Assembly (NCBI GenBank): GCA_014523495.1 | Contig: JAATVM010000210.1 | Span: 1 to 11,713, forward strand | Direction: 5' to 3' | DNA: 11,713 bases | Origin: Nitrososphaerales archaeon TH1920 | GTDB lineage: Archaea; Thermoproteota; Nitrososphaeria; Nitrososphaerales; Nitrososphaeraceae | In this document: one piece after another, positions 1-7,034 of the stretch | Position numbering within the stretch: the first letter of the stretch is position 1 | Layout of the letters: each line of letters begins with the position of its first letter | Translations under genes and position numbers: made by a program | Notes under the pieces: model-generated | What the model saw: the letters and a program-made list of their open reading frames with translations, nothing else | Databases searched by the model: none | What the model was told of the DNA's origin: nothing

Positions 1-205
1 ACTTAATCCTAGTTCTATATCTTGAGATGGCAGCAGAAGCATACTCTTCATTTTCCTCCTCGGACATTAATGGTTTTAATCCTTCACGTTGTTCAACATT
101 AATTAAAACACCGTATTTATTTGAAATACCAATCCATCGAATAGAATTATCTAAATTCAATAACTCTTCACTAAATGTATAAACAAATTCATAATCAATT
201 GGCAT
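1..205 (-). CDS. Partial small hypothetical protein (N-terminal 68 residues)
   Basis: An open frame starts with ATG at 205 and runs off the left edge; 68 residues are visible and the C-terminus is missing. The visible part reads MPIDYEFVYTFSEELLN, then a segment with IRWIGISNKYG, a short strand-like VLINV and EGLKPLMSEEE, ending in a basic helix (SRYRTRIK). This pattern (leading helix, 'IR-x-x-G-I-x-N-x-x-G', then 'EGLKPL' and acidic residues) resembles small cytosolic proteins of unknown role that are abundant in Thaumarchaeota, of the DUF6659 type. I make that link from memory of the family's look, so it is tentative. There is no signal peptide or membrane segment. A TATA-like box at 231-241 supports the start. 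No function can be assigned. Confidence 0.6.
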   Translation of the reverse strand, partial: MPIDYEFVYTFSEELLNLDNSIRWIGISNKYGVLINVEQREGLKPLMSEEENEEYASAAISRYRTRIK

Positions 206-230
206 TATTATTATTTATCATAACTATTTC

Positions 231-241
231 TAATATTTAAG
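231..241 (-). promoter_or_regulatory. TATA-like box for the gene at 1-205
   Basis: On the minus strand this reads CTTAAATATTA, a good match to an archaeal TATA box. Its centre is about 31 nt from the ATG at 205, so transcription would begin only a few bases before the start codon. Confidence 0.45.
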
Positions 242-310
242 CAAAAATCAACTAACAAAATAAATTGATAAAGCCCTAAAAATGCTTCTAAACCAACTCT
301 GAGTAATTCA

Positions 311-1855
311 TTATAATTGCTCTATTATATCATGACTATGTTTGATAATCTTTAGATTTTTGGATTTTATCTTCACATCTTGAATTATCCCTTGCATGAA
401 ATCGTCGGCAACGATTATCACATCATCAAAAAAATTAGATGATAGAAATTTTTCTAATGAAGTAACAAATGTTGGATAGTCTTTATCATTATTGAAATTA
501 AATTTTTTCCTGGTTATCAAGTTGTGAGCAACAGGATAAATATCTGAAATTTCAATTGGAATTATACCAATAAAAGGATTATAAGTACAAATTTGATAAT
601 CTGAAAATTTTTTTGATAAATCGAAATATTCTTGTGAACAATAAAAAGGAGAAACTTGAGTATCGGGGAATAGAACGATCTTTTTCTTATTCGTACCAAA
701 GGAACTAAAAATCCTTCTTATTCTACAGGCTTCTGGTCGATATTGATCGATTGATTCCATAAAAAATATTGCTTTTTTCTTGAACAGTGGTGTACCATCT
801 TCTAAATGTTTGTAGTTCATAAATAACTTGAAGGCCTCCATCAATTTAGGATGAGCTCGTGCTTTTTGCGCAACATATTCCCAAAGTCTTCCTTCCATGA
901 TAGCTTGTTTTACTGACAAAACTTCAGATCTTAATACGTAGAGATTGTGTTTGGCCAATTCAACTATTTTTTCATCTTGTTTGAGATCAATAAACTCTCT
1001 AACTGTCATTTTTATACAAACTGGACATTGACAAGCAAGATATGTCAAGTTATCCAATCTTGAAGTGCCATTTGGATGCATGTACCTGTTGTCCCTTGCA
1101 TACAGTATATATGAAGCAGAATCAAAAGTATCACATCCTAACGCTACTGCTAATGGGATCGTTAAGGGATGTCCAGCTCCAAACAGATGAATAGGTTTGG
1201 ACATTACAGTTGATTTAAGAGTTCCTATCATGTTAGCTAAGATTGCAAATTCGTACGACTCCAGTAATTGTACAGGACTCCCAAGAGCCATCATTTCATA
1301 TCCCATTTCATCAAGTAATTCCGCGGATCTCTTAACTAGATCAAGATGTTCTGCACCCTGTACTGGACCTACCCAAATAGAGTTTGGTTTATTGTTACTT
1401 TTGATGAGATTTAATGTTTCTTCGGAATTTCTGATAGTCTCATTAACATATTTTTCAGCTACTTCATAACTTAGTCCATACCCTGTTGGCTTATCAAGAG
1501 GAACGCAAATGTCGCTTTGAATATCTATCTCAAATTGGGCGATAAATGAAGGCTCTAATTCAATAGAACCGTATTCGAGTACTTGATAACCACCGGAATC
1601 TGTCATTATTGGACCATCGAAATTTATTATATTATGAATACCTTTTTGTCTTGCAATGTCTCCATATTGCTTCAATGTAATGTACGCGTTTGTAATAACT
1701 GCTTCAAAACCTAATCTCTTTAAAAATTCTACATCTACAGATTGTGATACAGGATGAACAACAGGAATAAAGGCAGGAGTTTCAATAGTCCCATTAGGAG
1801 TTTTGATTTTTCCTATCCTTCCTGCTAGGTCAGAATATCTGACCTCAAATAACAA
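311..1855 (-). CDS. tgtA: Archaeosine tRNA-guanine transglycosylase, lacking the PUA domain
   Basis: Exchanges guanine-15 in the D-loop of archaeal tRNAs for preQ0, the first tRNA step of archaeosine synthesis. The TIM-barrel has MTDSGGYQ with the general acid/base Asp86, WVGPVQG at 161-167, and FDSASY with the likely nucleophile Asp245. The zinc site C275-x-C277-x2-C280 with His303 keeps the spacing of the Pyrococcus enzyme. Residues from about 390 (KKIVLFPDTQ, then IIPIEISDIYPVAH) match the C-terminal domain shared with ArcS-type proteins. At 514 residues it is about 70 shorter than the usual ~580, and the RNA-binding PUA domain is absent. The start is TTG, giving M-L-F-E-V as in the family; no in-frame ATG exists between it and the preceding stop. 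GAGGGAG at 1870-1876 may serve as ribosome site. It lies 2 nt after the lsm gene, so co-transcription is likely. Confidence 0.93.
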   Translation of the reverse strand: MLFEVRYSDLAGRIGKIKTPNGTIETPAFIPVVHPVSQSVDVEFLKRLGFEAVITNAYITLKQYGDIARQKGIHNIINFDGPIMTDSGGYQVLEYGSIELEPSFIAQFEIDIQSDICVPLDKPTGYGLSYEVAEKYVNETIRNSEETLNLIKSNNKPNSIWVGPVQGAEHLDLVKRSAELLDEMGYEMMALGSPVQLLESYEFAILANMIGTLKSTVMSKPIHLFGAGHPLTIPLAVALGCDTFDSASYILYARDNRYMHPNGTSRLDNLTYLACQCPVCIKMTVREFIDLKQDEKIVELAKHNLYVLRSEVLSVKQAIMEGRLWEYVAQKARAHPKLMEAFKLFMNYKHLEDGTPLFKKKAIFFMESIDQYRPEACRIRRIFSSFGTNKKKIVLFPDTQVSPFYCSQEYFDLSKKFSDYQICTYNPFIGIIPIEISDIYPVAHNLITRKKFNFNNDKDYPTFVTSLEKFLSSNFFDDVIIVADDFMQGIIQDVKIKSKNLKIIKHSHDIIEQL

Positions 1856-1857
1856 AT

Positions 1858-2271
1858 CTACTTCTTAAACTCCCTCATAAATTCTTCATATATTGATTTA
1901 ACCCTGTCCGCGGCTAATCCAGTACCTTCTTCTATCCCATGTTCCGTTACCTTGATCTTATCCATCACAATTATTGCTTTCACATCATCTCTGATTTTTA
2001 CGAGACCTGGAAATACTCTTGATAGGCGATCTGCAAGACCCTTAAGATCAAAAGGCTTTTCTAAAAGCTTTATTTCTTTCACAAATGATCCGTTTATGAT
2101 AACTCTCAATATTCCATGGCCTTCTACATTTTCGAGAACAGTATCTAATTTTTCGTCGATAGCAGTCAATGTTCCATTATAATTTTTCTCATAAGATGTC
2201 TCTATTGAAACTTTTTTTCCTACAAATTGAAGTATTTCTTCATAAAACTTCCTTGTGGTTAAAGCAGACAT
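1858..2271 (-). CDS. Lsm/Sm-like archaeal RNA-binding protein with C-terminal extension
   Basis: A 137-residue Sm-fold protein expected to form a ring that binds U-rich RNA and acts in RNA processing or stability. The Sm1 motif spans about residues 15-50 (FVGKKVSIET, then YNGTLTAIDEKLDTVLENVEG) and Sm2 about 54-68 (RVIINGSFVKEIKLLE). After the Sm fold is a further ~65 residues (FDLKGLADRLSRVFPG, VKAIIVMDKIKVTEHG and a terminal helix). Typical SmAP1/2 proteins are only 70-80 residues, so this is the longer, SmAP3-like type with an added C-terminal domain. It starts with ATG at 2271, has a TATA box at 2301-2311 and leads a two-gene unit with tgtA. The pairing with a tRNA-modification enzyme suggests a shared RNA role, which is inference. 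Confidence 0.88.
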   Translation of the reverse strand: MSALTTRKFYEEILQFVGKKVSIETSYEKNYNGTLTAIDEKLDTVLENVEGHGILRVIINGSFVKEIKLLEKPFDLKGLADRLSRVFPGLVKIRDDVKAIIVMDKIKVTEHGIEEGTGLAADRVKSIYEEFMREFKK

Positions 2272-2300
2272 TTTTTCAACTAGGAATGTTTCTTAAAGTT

Positions 2301-2311
2301 CTATATATGAG
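2301..2311 (-). promoter_or_regulatory. TATA-like box of the lsm-tgtA unit
   Basis: The minus strand reads CTCATATATAG, centred about 34 nt from the lsm ATG at 2271, giving a leader of roughly 10 nt or less. A second AT-rich candidate (CTTTAAGAAA, about 2291-2300) is closer and could be used instead. Confidence 0.45.
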
Positions 2312-2419
2312 TTTCAATAATTAATTCATAAAATAGTTGACAGTTACTCCATCCTATTCCTCGTGCCAAATTTAAACAAGATTGATCAAGTTTAAAGTAT
2401 GAAAGTTAGATTTTCAAGA

Positions 2420-2779
2420 TCAATGTTTTTTTGGGAACGTACTTAATTTGTTACTTTGACACCTTAAACAGACCTTTGATTCTAAATTTCCAAGATAGCA
2501 AATATAATAACAATTACTACATTGTGAGCGCGATATGCCATCTCTTACTTCAACAAAATCATTTCTACGATCTATAAATTTGGATGAGATTAGATTTTCC
2601 AATACTATTTCTAAAATTGAGGAAATGTGCTTTAGGTCTCTATTTCTATATCTAAGATAAGTTTCAATCATGTTATTTGGTATAGTTTCTATTTTAAGTT
2701 GTAATACAGCCTTGTTATAATTTCTAAATAAAAGATCTCTAAGGTACCACTCCATTTCATTTATTTCAATCGTGCTCAT
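2420..2779 (-). CDS. Orphan protein with C-terminal zinc ribbon (119 aa)
   Basis: I do not recognise this protein. The first ~80 residues look helical (MEWYLRDLLFRNYNKAVLQL, then IETYLRYRNRDLKHISSILEI). They end in a segment, SSKFIDRRNDFVEVRDG, that could be a small winged-helix wing. The C-terminus has C87-x2-C90 and C104-x2-C107, a zinc ribbon, with one more cysteine at 94. No signal peptide or membrane segment is present, so it should be cytosolic; nucleic-acid or protein binding is plausible but unproven. It starts with ATG at 2779 and is divergent from the HD-domain gene at 2893, with 113 nt between them. It is separated from the lsm unit by 148 nt, so it probably has its own transcript. 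Confidence 0.7.
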   Translation of the reverse strand: MSTIEINEMEWYLRDLLFRNYNKAVLQLKIETIPNNMIETYLRYRNRDLKHISSILEIVLENLISSKFIDRRNDFVEVRDGISRSQCSNCYYICYLGNLESKVCLRCQSNKLSTFPKKH

Positions 2780-2853
2780 CTTTCTCTAACTATACAAATG
2801 ATAGGACAATAAGAATTGAATTGATTTAATGGAGATTAGCATGTTTGAAAAAC

Positions 2854-2866
2854 TATTTAAAAATAC
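2854..2866 (+). promoter_or_regulatory. TATA-like box for the HD-domain gene
   Basis: TATTTAAAAATAC is a near-consensus archaeal TATA box centred about 33 nt before the ATG at 2893, so the transcript should be nearly leaderless. An ATG at 2881 is followed at once by TGA and cannot be the start. Confidence 0.6.
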
Positions 2867-2892
2867 TTGATTAGTTTATTATGTGAGTCAAG

Positions 2893-3492
2893 ATGGAATG
2901 GAATTTGAATAATTTTACAAAAGTAGCATTTACTAGGTTAATTCAACCTTTTGGAGATAATCTTAATGATGTTGTGAAGATTACCAAAGCCTTTAGTTTT
3001 GCTGCTAATGTATATTCAGGATTCTTTAGGAATGAAAGTCATGAACCATACATCAATCATGCTATGAAGGTGGCACTAATATTATCCGATGAGTTAAAAG
3101 TTCATGATGTAGATACAATTTGCGCAGCTATTCTACACGAAGCAATAGAGAAAAGTAAGGATGATCGTGAAATCGTGGAATTTTTGAAATCAAATTTTGG
3201 CGAAAATGTGTGTGACACTATCAAGATCTTGACCGAACCAAAAATAAATGAAGAAAACAGAGAAATATTACTCGTCAAGTATTTTGAAAATATTTCGAAA
3301 AGCCCAAAAATGTCTCGATTCATAAAACTTGCTGACCGGTTGGACAATGCTAGGTTTTTAAAAAATGACATAAAGAAAGAAAAGGCATTGCGATATAAGG
3401 AAGAAACACAGAAATACATTTTGCCCCTCGCGGAAAAAACGGATGATACAATGGCATTAAAATTATCGATAGCACTGTATGAAATAAAATAG
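2893..3492 (+). CDS. RelA/SpoT-like HD-domain phosphohydrolase with altered active site
   Basis: A 199-residue, single-domain protein resembling the ppGpp-hydrolase domain of SpoT and stand-alone MESH1-type enzymes. Conserved family landmarks are R46, EPYINH ending in His56, the core pair at 82-83, and KLADRLDN with Asp148 and Asn152. Two changes stand out. The diagnostic His-Asp doublet (H77-D78 in the Streptococcus Rel enzyme) reads H82-E83, and the following Glu-Asp pair (E81-D82) reads E86-K87. The metal site could still form, since Glu can bind Mn, but the lysine replaces an acid used in hydrolysis. The substrate may thus differ from ppGpp, or activity may be low. No synthetase, ACT or TGS domain is attached, and it is soluble. 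It ends 1 nt before the convergent microprotein gene. Confidence 0.82.
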   Translation: MEWNLNNFTKVAFTRLIQPFGDNLNDVVKITKAFSFAANVYSGFFRNESHEPYINHAMKVALILSDELKVHDVDTICAAILHEAIEKSKDDREIVEFLKSNFGENVCDTIKILTEPKINEENREILLVKYFENISKSPKMSRFIKLADRLDNARFLKNDIKKEKALRYKEETQKYILPLAEKTDDTMALKLSIALYEIK

Positions 3493-3493
3493 T

Positions 3494-3607
3494 TCAAACT
3501 TTTTTTTCTTCACAAAATCCATCAGTATTCTTTGTATGACGTAACCAATGTCTTCCACAACCAAATAACTTGTGCTGCGTACAACCACAGATAGGACACT
3601 TTTTCAT
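3494..3607 (-). CDS. 37-residue cysteine-rich zinc-finger microprotein
   Basis: A small frame with ATG at 3605-3607 and TGA at 3494-3496. The protein begins MKKCPICGCTQHKLFGCG and continues with RHWLRH, then a short tail ending in EKKV. Cysteines at 4, 7, 9, 17 and 32 plus histidines at 12, 20 and 24 give several candidate ligand sets, for example C4-C7 with C17 and H20 or H24, consistent with one zinc-binding knuckle. The density of ordered Cys/His in so short a frame is unlikely by chance. It is convergent with the HD gene (1-nt gap) and divergent from the 69-residue zinc-finger gene. No function is known to me; zinc-bound nucleic-acid binding is a guess. Confidence 0.6.
   Translation of the reverse strand: MKKCPICGCTQHKLFGCGRHWLRHTKNTDGFCEEKKV
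3500..3510 (+). terminator. Possible T-tract terminator after the HD gene
   Basis: Eight consecutive T residues followed by CTT lie 8 nt after the HD-gene stop on the plus strand, as in archaeal intrinsic termination without a hairpin. The same bases encode the lysine-rich tail of the convergent microprotein, so the T-run may simply be lysine codons. Confidence 0.35.
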
Positions 3608-3760
3608 TAAACTATTATTCTTACATCCTTCTTATCAAATTTGCTCAAGTTTACAAGTAGTTATTATTTTTTAGATGATTTTTTGTTTGAACTGTAGAAA
3701 ATCAAGTAAAATAAAAAATCAATAGAAAGATAAAGGTAATCAAATCAAATAATTCAGTAT

Positions 3761-3970
3761 ATGACGGAAAATTCTGTGAGACACATAGACACATTGAGGG
3801 AAATGGATTCCTTGAAAATAGAATACCAAATTCGTTGCAGTCATTATGAGTTGGAGTTATTCAAAAATGAAAATCGTATTACTTGTGTAATATGTGGAAA
3901 AAATTGGCACTTTTCAGAAGAAAGAGGATATTCACTTAAAAAACAAGTATACTCTGCTGAAAAGGAATGA
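3761..3970 (+). CDS. Small zinc-finger protein (69 aa)
   Basis: A short protein I do not recognise. Its first 25 residues are polar and helical (IDTLREMDSLKIEYQ). A compact metal-site pattern follows, C26-x-H28 then C42-x2-C45 and His50 in the segment ITCVICGKNWHF, and the tail is basic (GYSLKKQVYS). The CxH...CxxC arrangement suggests one zinc ion holding a small treble-clef or ribbon knuckle. It is cytosolic, with no signal or membrane segment. ATG at 3761 is the first start in the frame with this pattern. It is divergent from the 37-residue zinc-finger gene across 153 nt of AT-rich DNA. It precedes the nitrilase gene by 65 nt, but a TATA-like stretch there suggests separate transcription. 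Confidence 0.65.
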   Translation: MTENSVRHIDTLREMDSLKIEYQIRCSHYELELFKNENRITCVICGKNWHFSEERGYSLKKQVYSAEKE

Positions 3971-4002
3971 TTGATTTTTGTTCACAAGACTTGTGATCAG
4001 AA

Positions 4003-4013
4003 AAAATTTTATT
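4003..4013 (+). promoter_or_regulatory. TATA-like box for the nitrilase-family gene
   Basis: AAAATTTTATT lies about 28 nt before the ATG at 4036. An earlier ATG at 4027 is followed by AAC TAG and is not usable, so the transcript would be leaderless or nearly so. Confidence 0.4.
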
Positions 4014-4035
4014 CTATACTTTCAAGATGAACTAG

Positions 4036-4884
4036 ATGAAGAAAAAATTTAGGGCTGCTTTAGTTCAAATGAAATCTTCATTGTATAAGGAACAAAATTT
4101 AGCTTATTCTCTGAAATTAATAAAAGAAGCTGCTCAGGACAAGGCACAATTAATCTGTTTTCCAGAGTTTCAGATGGCATATTCTCCACCTGAACAAAAA
4201 CCAGAAGAATTACACCAAGTTGCAGAAAAGATTAATGGTAACTTCATATCAATGTTATCAAATTCTGCCAAAAAAAATAAAATAAATGTGATTGCAACAA
4301 TATACGAAATTACCAATACCAATAAACAGAAACATAAAGTCTTTGATACTGCAGTCATAATTAATGATAATGGCAAATTAGAATCAGTATATAGAAAAAT
4401 TCATTTGTATGATGCCCTGGGATTCAAAGAATCTAAGAAGCTAACTGCAGGTAACATTATTGAAAGACCAACAAGGACTTCTGTCGGAAATTTGGGATTA
4501 CTGATATGCTATGATATGCGGTTTCCAGAAATATCTAGAATTCTAACTGTCAATGGCGCAAGTATATTGGTATCCCCATCTGCGTGGGTAAAAGGAATCA
4601 TGAAAGAAGAACACTGGGAAATAATGTTAAAAGCAAGAGCAATAGAAAATGGTGTTTATGTAATAGCACCAAATCAGCATGGTAATATCTATTCTGGCCG
4701 CAGTATGGTCATTGATCCATATGGTATTACCTTGATTGATATGGGAAATAGAGAAGGGATGGAAATCATAGATATCGATAATTCTAGGATAGATACAATA
4801 AGGGAGGCGCTTCCACTTTTAAAAAATAGAAGAACGGATGTGTACAAAAATTATATTGATGTATTTGAATCTGATTCGGGATGA
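4036..4884 (+). CDS. Carbon-nitrogen hydrolase (nitrilase superfamily, Nit/omega-amidase-like)
   Basis: A 282-residue cytosolic amidase with the complete Glu-Lys-Cys triad: E44 in CFPEF, K121 in YRKIHLYD and C158 in LLICYDMRFPE. The motifs CYDMRFPE, the following VSPSAW, ARAIEN and the C-terminal LLKNRRTDVY are typical of the branch containing Nit1/Nit2, omega-amidase and deaminated-glutathione amidase. It therefore probably hydrolyses a small carboxylic-acid amide (such as a 2-oxo acid amide) to acid and ammonia. The exact substrate cannot be read from sequence. Length is normal for the family. The last 34 nt overlap the 3' end of the convergent topoisomerase gene. A T-rich stretch at 4893-4911 could end the transcript. 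Confidence 0.9.
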   Translation: MKKKFRAALVQMKSSLYKEQNLAYSLKLIKEAAQDKAQLICFPEFQMAYSPPEQKPEELHQVAEKINGNFISMLSNSAKKNKINVIATIYEITNTNKQKHKVFDTAVIINDNGKLESVYRKIHLYDALGFKESKKLTAGNIIERPTRTSVGNLGLLICYDMRFPEISRILTVNGASILVSPSAWVKGIMKEEHWEIMLKARAIENGVYVIAPNQHGNIYSGRSMVIDPYGITLIDMGNREGMEIIDIDNSRIDTIREALPLLKNRRTDVYKNYIDVFESDSG

Positions 4885-7007
4885 TTATTAATTTTATTAT
4901 ATCTATTTTTAGGACAAACTCTATTTACGCAAATTCTCCATAACTTTTTCCTTGTAAACATAATGGTAATCATAGGCCATCCACAAGTACAAATATTATT
5001 ACTTTTTTTAATGAACCCTATTTGGGGAACTGACGCAATGGCATTACAACCAGTTACTCTGTATTGAGAACAGACCATAAATCGTTTATTAGATTTTGGT
5101 GACTTGATCAAGATCATTTTTCCTTCTTGACATTTCGGGCATTTCCCGATCGCTATGCTATTTTCAGATAAACTCAATACATTTTTTATTTCATCACCAA
5201 TTGCGCATTCATTTTTTTTGATCTTGTTTAGAGGAGTTTCTAATGATTTTTTTAGATATTTGCATACATCGTTTAAATCAAGATCTCCTTTTTCTATTTT
5301 TTCTATGATGGACTCCAGTAATTTTGTTAATTTTGTTGAAACAATCTCAGATACATATTTTTTCATGGTATTGACTATTGTAAATCCCAATTCTGTAGGT
5401 TCTATTCCAATTTTGTCCTGAGTTATGTATTTACGCTTTATTAATAAATTAATTATTTCAGCCCTAGTAGATTTTGTTCCAATGCCCTCAGATTCCATCT
5501 TATCCAAAAGGCTTGCTTCATTATATCTAGGAGATGGTCTTGTAAAGTCTTCTATTGCGGTGACTTTATCCACTCTCACAAATTCCCCTCTATTAAATTC
5601 TGGCAATTTAGATTCATTGATACTAAAATACGGTTCATAGATAGAAATCCAACCATGGCTCAAAATTGTATTTCCTTTGGCTATAAAGTCATGACCTTTC
5701 ACATGGATAGTTACTTCAATGTATCTCATTACAGCGCTGTTCGTAAATGTGGATAAAAATCTCTTAATAATAAGGTCTAAGATTCTTTGCTGGAACATGT
5801 TAAGTTTTTTTTGTTTTACGCCTGTAGGGTAAATCGCCGGATGAGCAGAGTCTTCTTCCTTACCTTGATAAGGAACTAAATATTTTCTTTTTAATAACTC
5901 TTGTATACTATTTTCATTTTTCTTGTCATAGTTTATGCTTAATTGTTTAAGTATCTGTTTATATCCTATGGAGGAAGGAAGTTTCTGACTGGAAGTACGA
6001 GGATATGAAATTAGTGCCGCCAGGTAGAGAGATTCTGCAACAGAGAGAGTAGTGGAAGGCGACATCTTAAAAATTCGGTAAGCTTCTTTTTGTAGGCTAC
6101 TAATATTGAACGGTGCGGGAGGATTTATCTTCTTGTTAAATTGGATTATTTGTTTAATAACTCCAATTTCATTTCTGCACTCCCTCAGTATTTTTTCTAT
6201 ATCTGATAATTTATGAACCACAGAATTTAGATTAGCTTTGAAAAAAGAACCTGATTTCTCAAATTTTCCAGTTATATACCAAAGTGGATCTGGTACATGG
6301 TTTCTAATATTTATCTCTCTATTTACTATAAATCCTAGGGTAGGACCTTGAACTCTTCCGATGGTTAAATTGTGATACTGTTCGTTTTGATTGGAAACAT
6401 TCAAACAGTTAACTAGAGCTCTTGATAGATTTATACCAAAAATAAAATCAATTAAATGTCTGGCCTTTCCAGCATCAGCAATTCTGATATTGGTATTATA
6501 TAAATTATCAAATGACTGATTTATTTCCGAATCAGTCAGAGAAGAAAATTTGGCCCTCTTTGATATTTCATATTTATTTCTGCAAGCGTATTGGAGTATA
6601 TTGTAACCAATGAGCTCCCCTTCAAGATCGTAGTCACAGGCGTGTATAAATTCAGAAGCGCCCATTGAAATATCTGATATGACTCTCAAAGTTCGCATAA
6701 TTCTACTTCTTTCTCTTACAATGGTTGAATGTCGCGGAGACCATTTCACATCATATATTGGATATTTTTTTCGATTTTTTTCTAAAGGAAATAGATTATA
6801 CAAATGTCCAAGTGCTGAGCATACAATAAATCGTTGGTCGTTATTTGAAATTATTTCAAATATTACTACACCGGACAGAGGTTCTCTCTTTATAATTTTT
6901 TTAGTTCCTAGCACTTCTGATATCCGTTTTGCGGCAAGGGGTTTCTCACAAATTACAAGTTTATATTGTTCAATGCCTGGCCCTTGAAATTCTCCCTGCA
7001 AGCTCAA
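4851..7007 (-). CDS. topA: Type IA DNA topoisomerase (archaeal TopA/topoisomerase III type)
   Basis: Relaxes or decatenates DNA by passing a strand through a transient 5'-phosphotyrosine break. Numbered from the TTG at 7007 (718 residues), the Toprim domain has KLVICEKP with Glu21 and the acidic cluster DYDLEGE (Asp125, Asp127, Glu129). The gate and cap domains have GRVQGPTL (218-225), the catalytic Tyr335 in ISYPRTS, HPAIYPTG (389-396) and GIGTKSTRAEII. The C-terminus carries two zinc ribbons: C623-x2-C626 with C646 and C654, and C673-x-C675 with C693 and C698. No ATG occurs near the conserved N-terminus. The frame stays open to a TTG at 7061, but the TATA-like stretch at 7024-7034 fits a leaderless start at TTG 7007 or 7001. 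The 3' end overlaps the nitrilase gene by 34 nt. Confidence 0.92.
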   Translation of the reverse strand: MSLQGEFQGPGIEQYKLVICEKPLAAKRISEVLGTKKIIKREPLSGVVIFEIISNNDQRFIVCSALGHLYNLFPLEKNRKKYPIYDVKWSPRHSTIVRERSRIMRTLRVISDISMGASEFIHACDYDLEGELIGYNILQYACRNKYEISKRAKFSSLTDSEINQSFDNLYNTNIRIADAGKARHLIDFIFGINLSRALVNCLNVSNQNEQYHNLTIGRVQGPTLGFIVNREINIRNHVPDPLWYITGKFEKSGSFFKANLNSVVHKLSDIEKILRECRNEIGVIKQIIQFNKKINPPAPFNISSLQKEAYRIFKMSPSTTLSVAESLYLAALISYPRTSSQKLPSSIGYKQILKQLSINYDKKNENSIQELLKRKYLVPYQGKEEDSAHPAIYPTGVKQKKLNMFQQRILDLIIKRFLSTFTNSAVMRYIEVTIHVKGHDFIAKGNTILSHGWISIYEPYFSINESKLPEFNRGEFVRVDKVTAIEDFTRPSPRYNEASLLDKMESEGIGTKSTRAEIINLLIKRKYITQDKIGIEPTELGFTIVNTMKKYVSEIVSTKLTKLLESIIEKIEKGDLDLNDVCKYLKKSLETPLNKIKKNECAIGDEIKNVLSLSENSIAIGKCPKCQEGKMILIKSPKSNKRFMVCSQYRVTGCNAIASVPQIGFIKKSNNICTCGWPMITIMFTRKKLWRICVNRVCPKNRYNKINNHPESDSNTSI

Positions 7008-7023
7008 ATAGATTATAGAGAAT

Positions 7024-7034
7024 AATAATTTAGA
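7024..7034 (-). promoter_or_regulatory. TATA-like box that may set the topoisomerase start
   Basis: The minus strand reads TCTAAATTATT. Its centre is about 22-28 nt before the TTG codons at 7007 and 7001, so the transcript would begin near those codons. If used, it rules out the upstream TTG at 7061. Confidence 0.35.

Noticed and set aside
1197..1469. Plus-strand open frame of 90 codons
   Set aside because: It lies inside tgtA on the opposite strand, has no recognisable motif, and tgtA is certain.
3102..3497. Minus-strand open frame of 131 codons
   Set aside because: Antisense shadow of the HD-domain gene; its composition (Phe/Ser-rich) is typical of reversed coding sequence.
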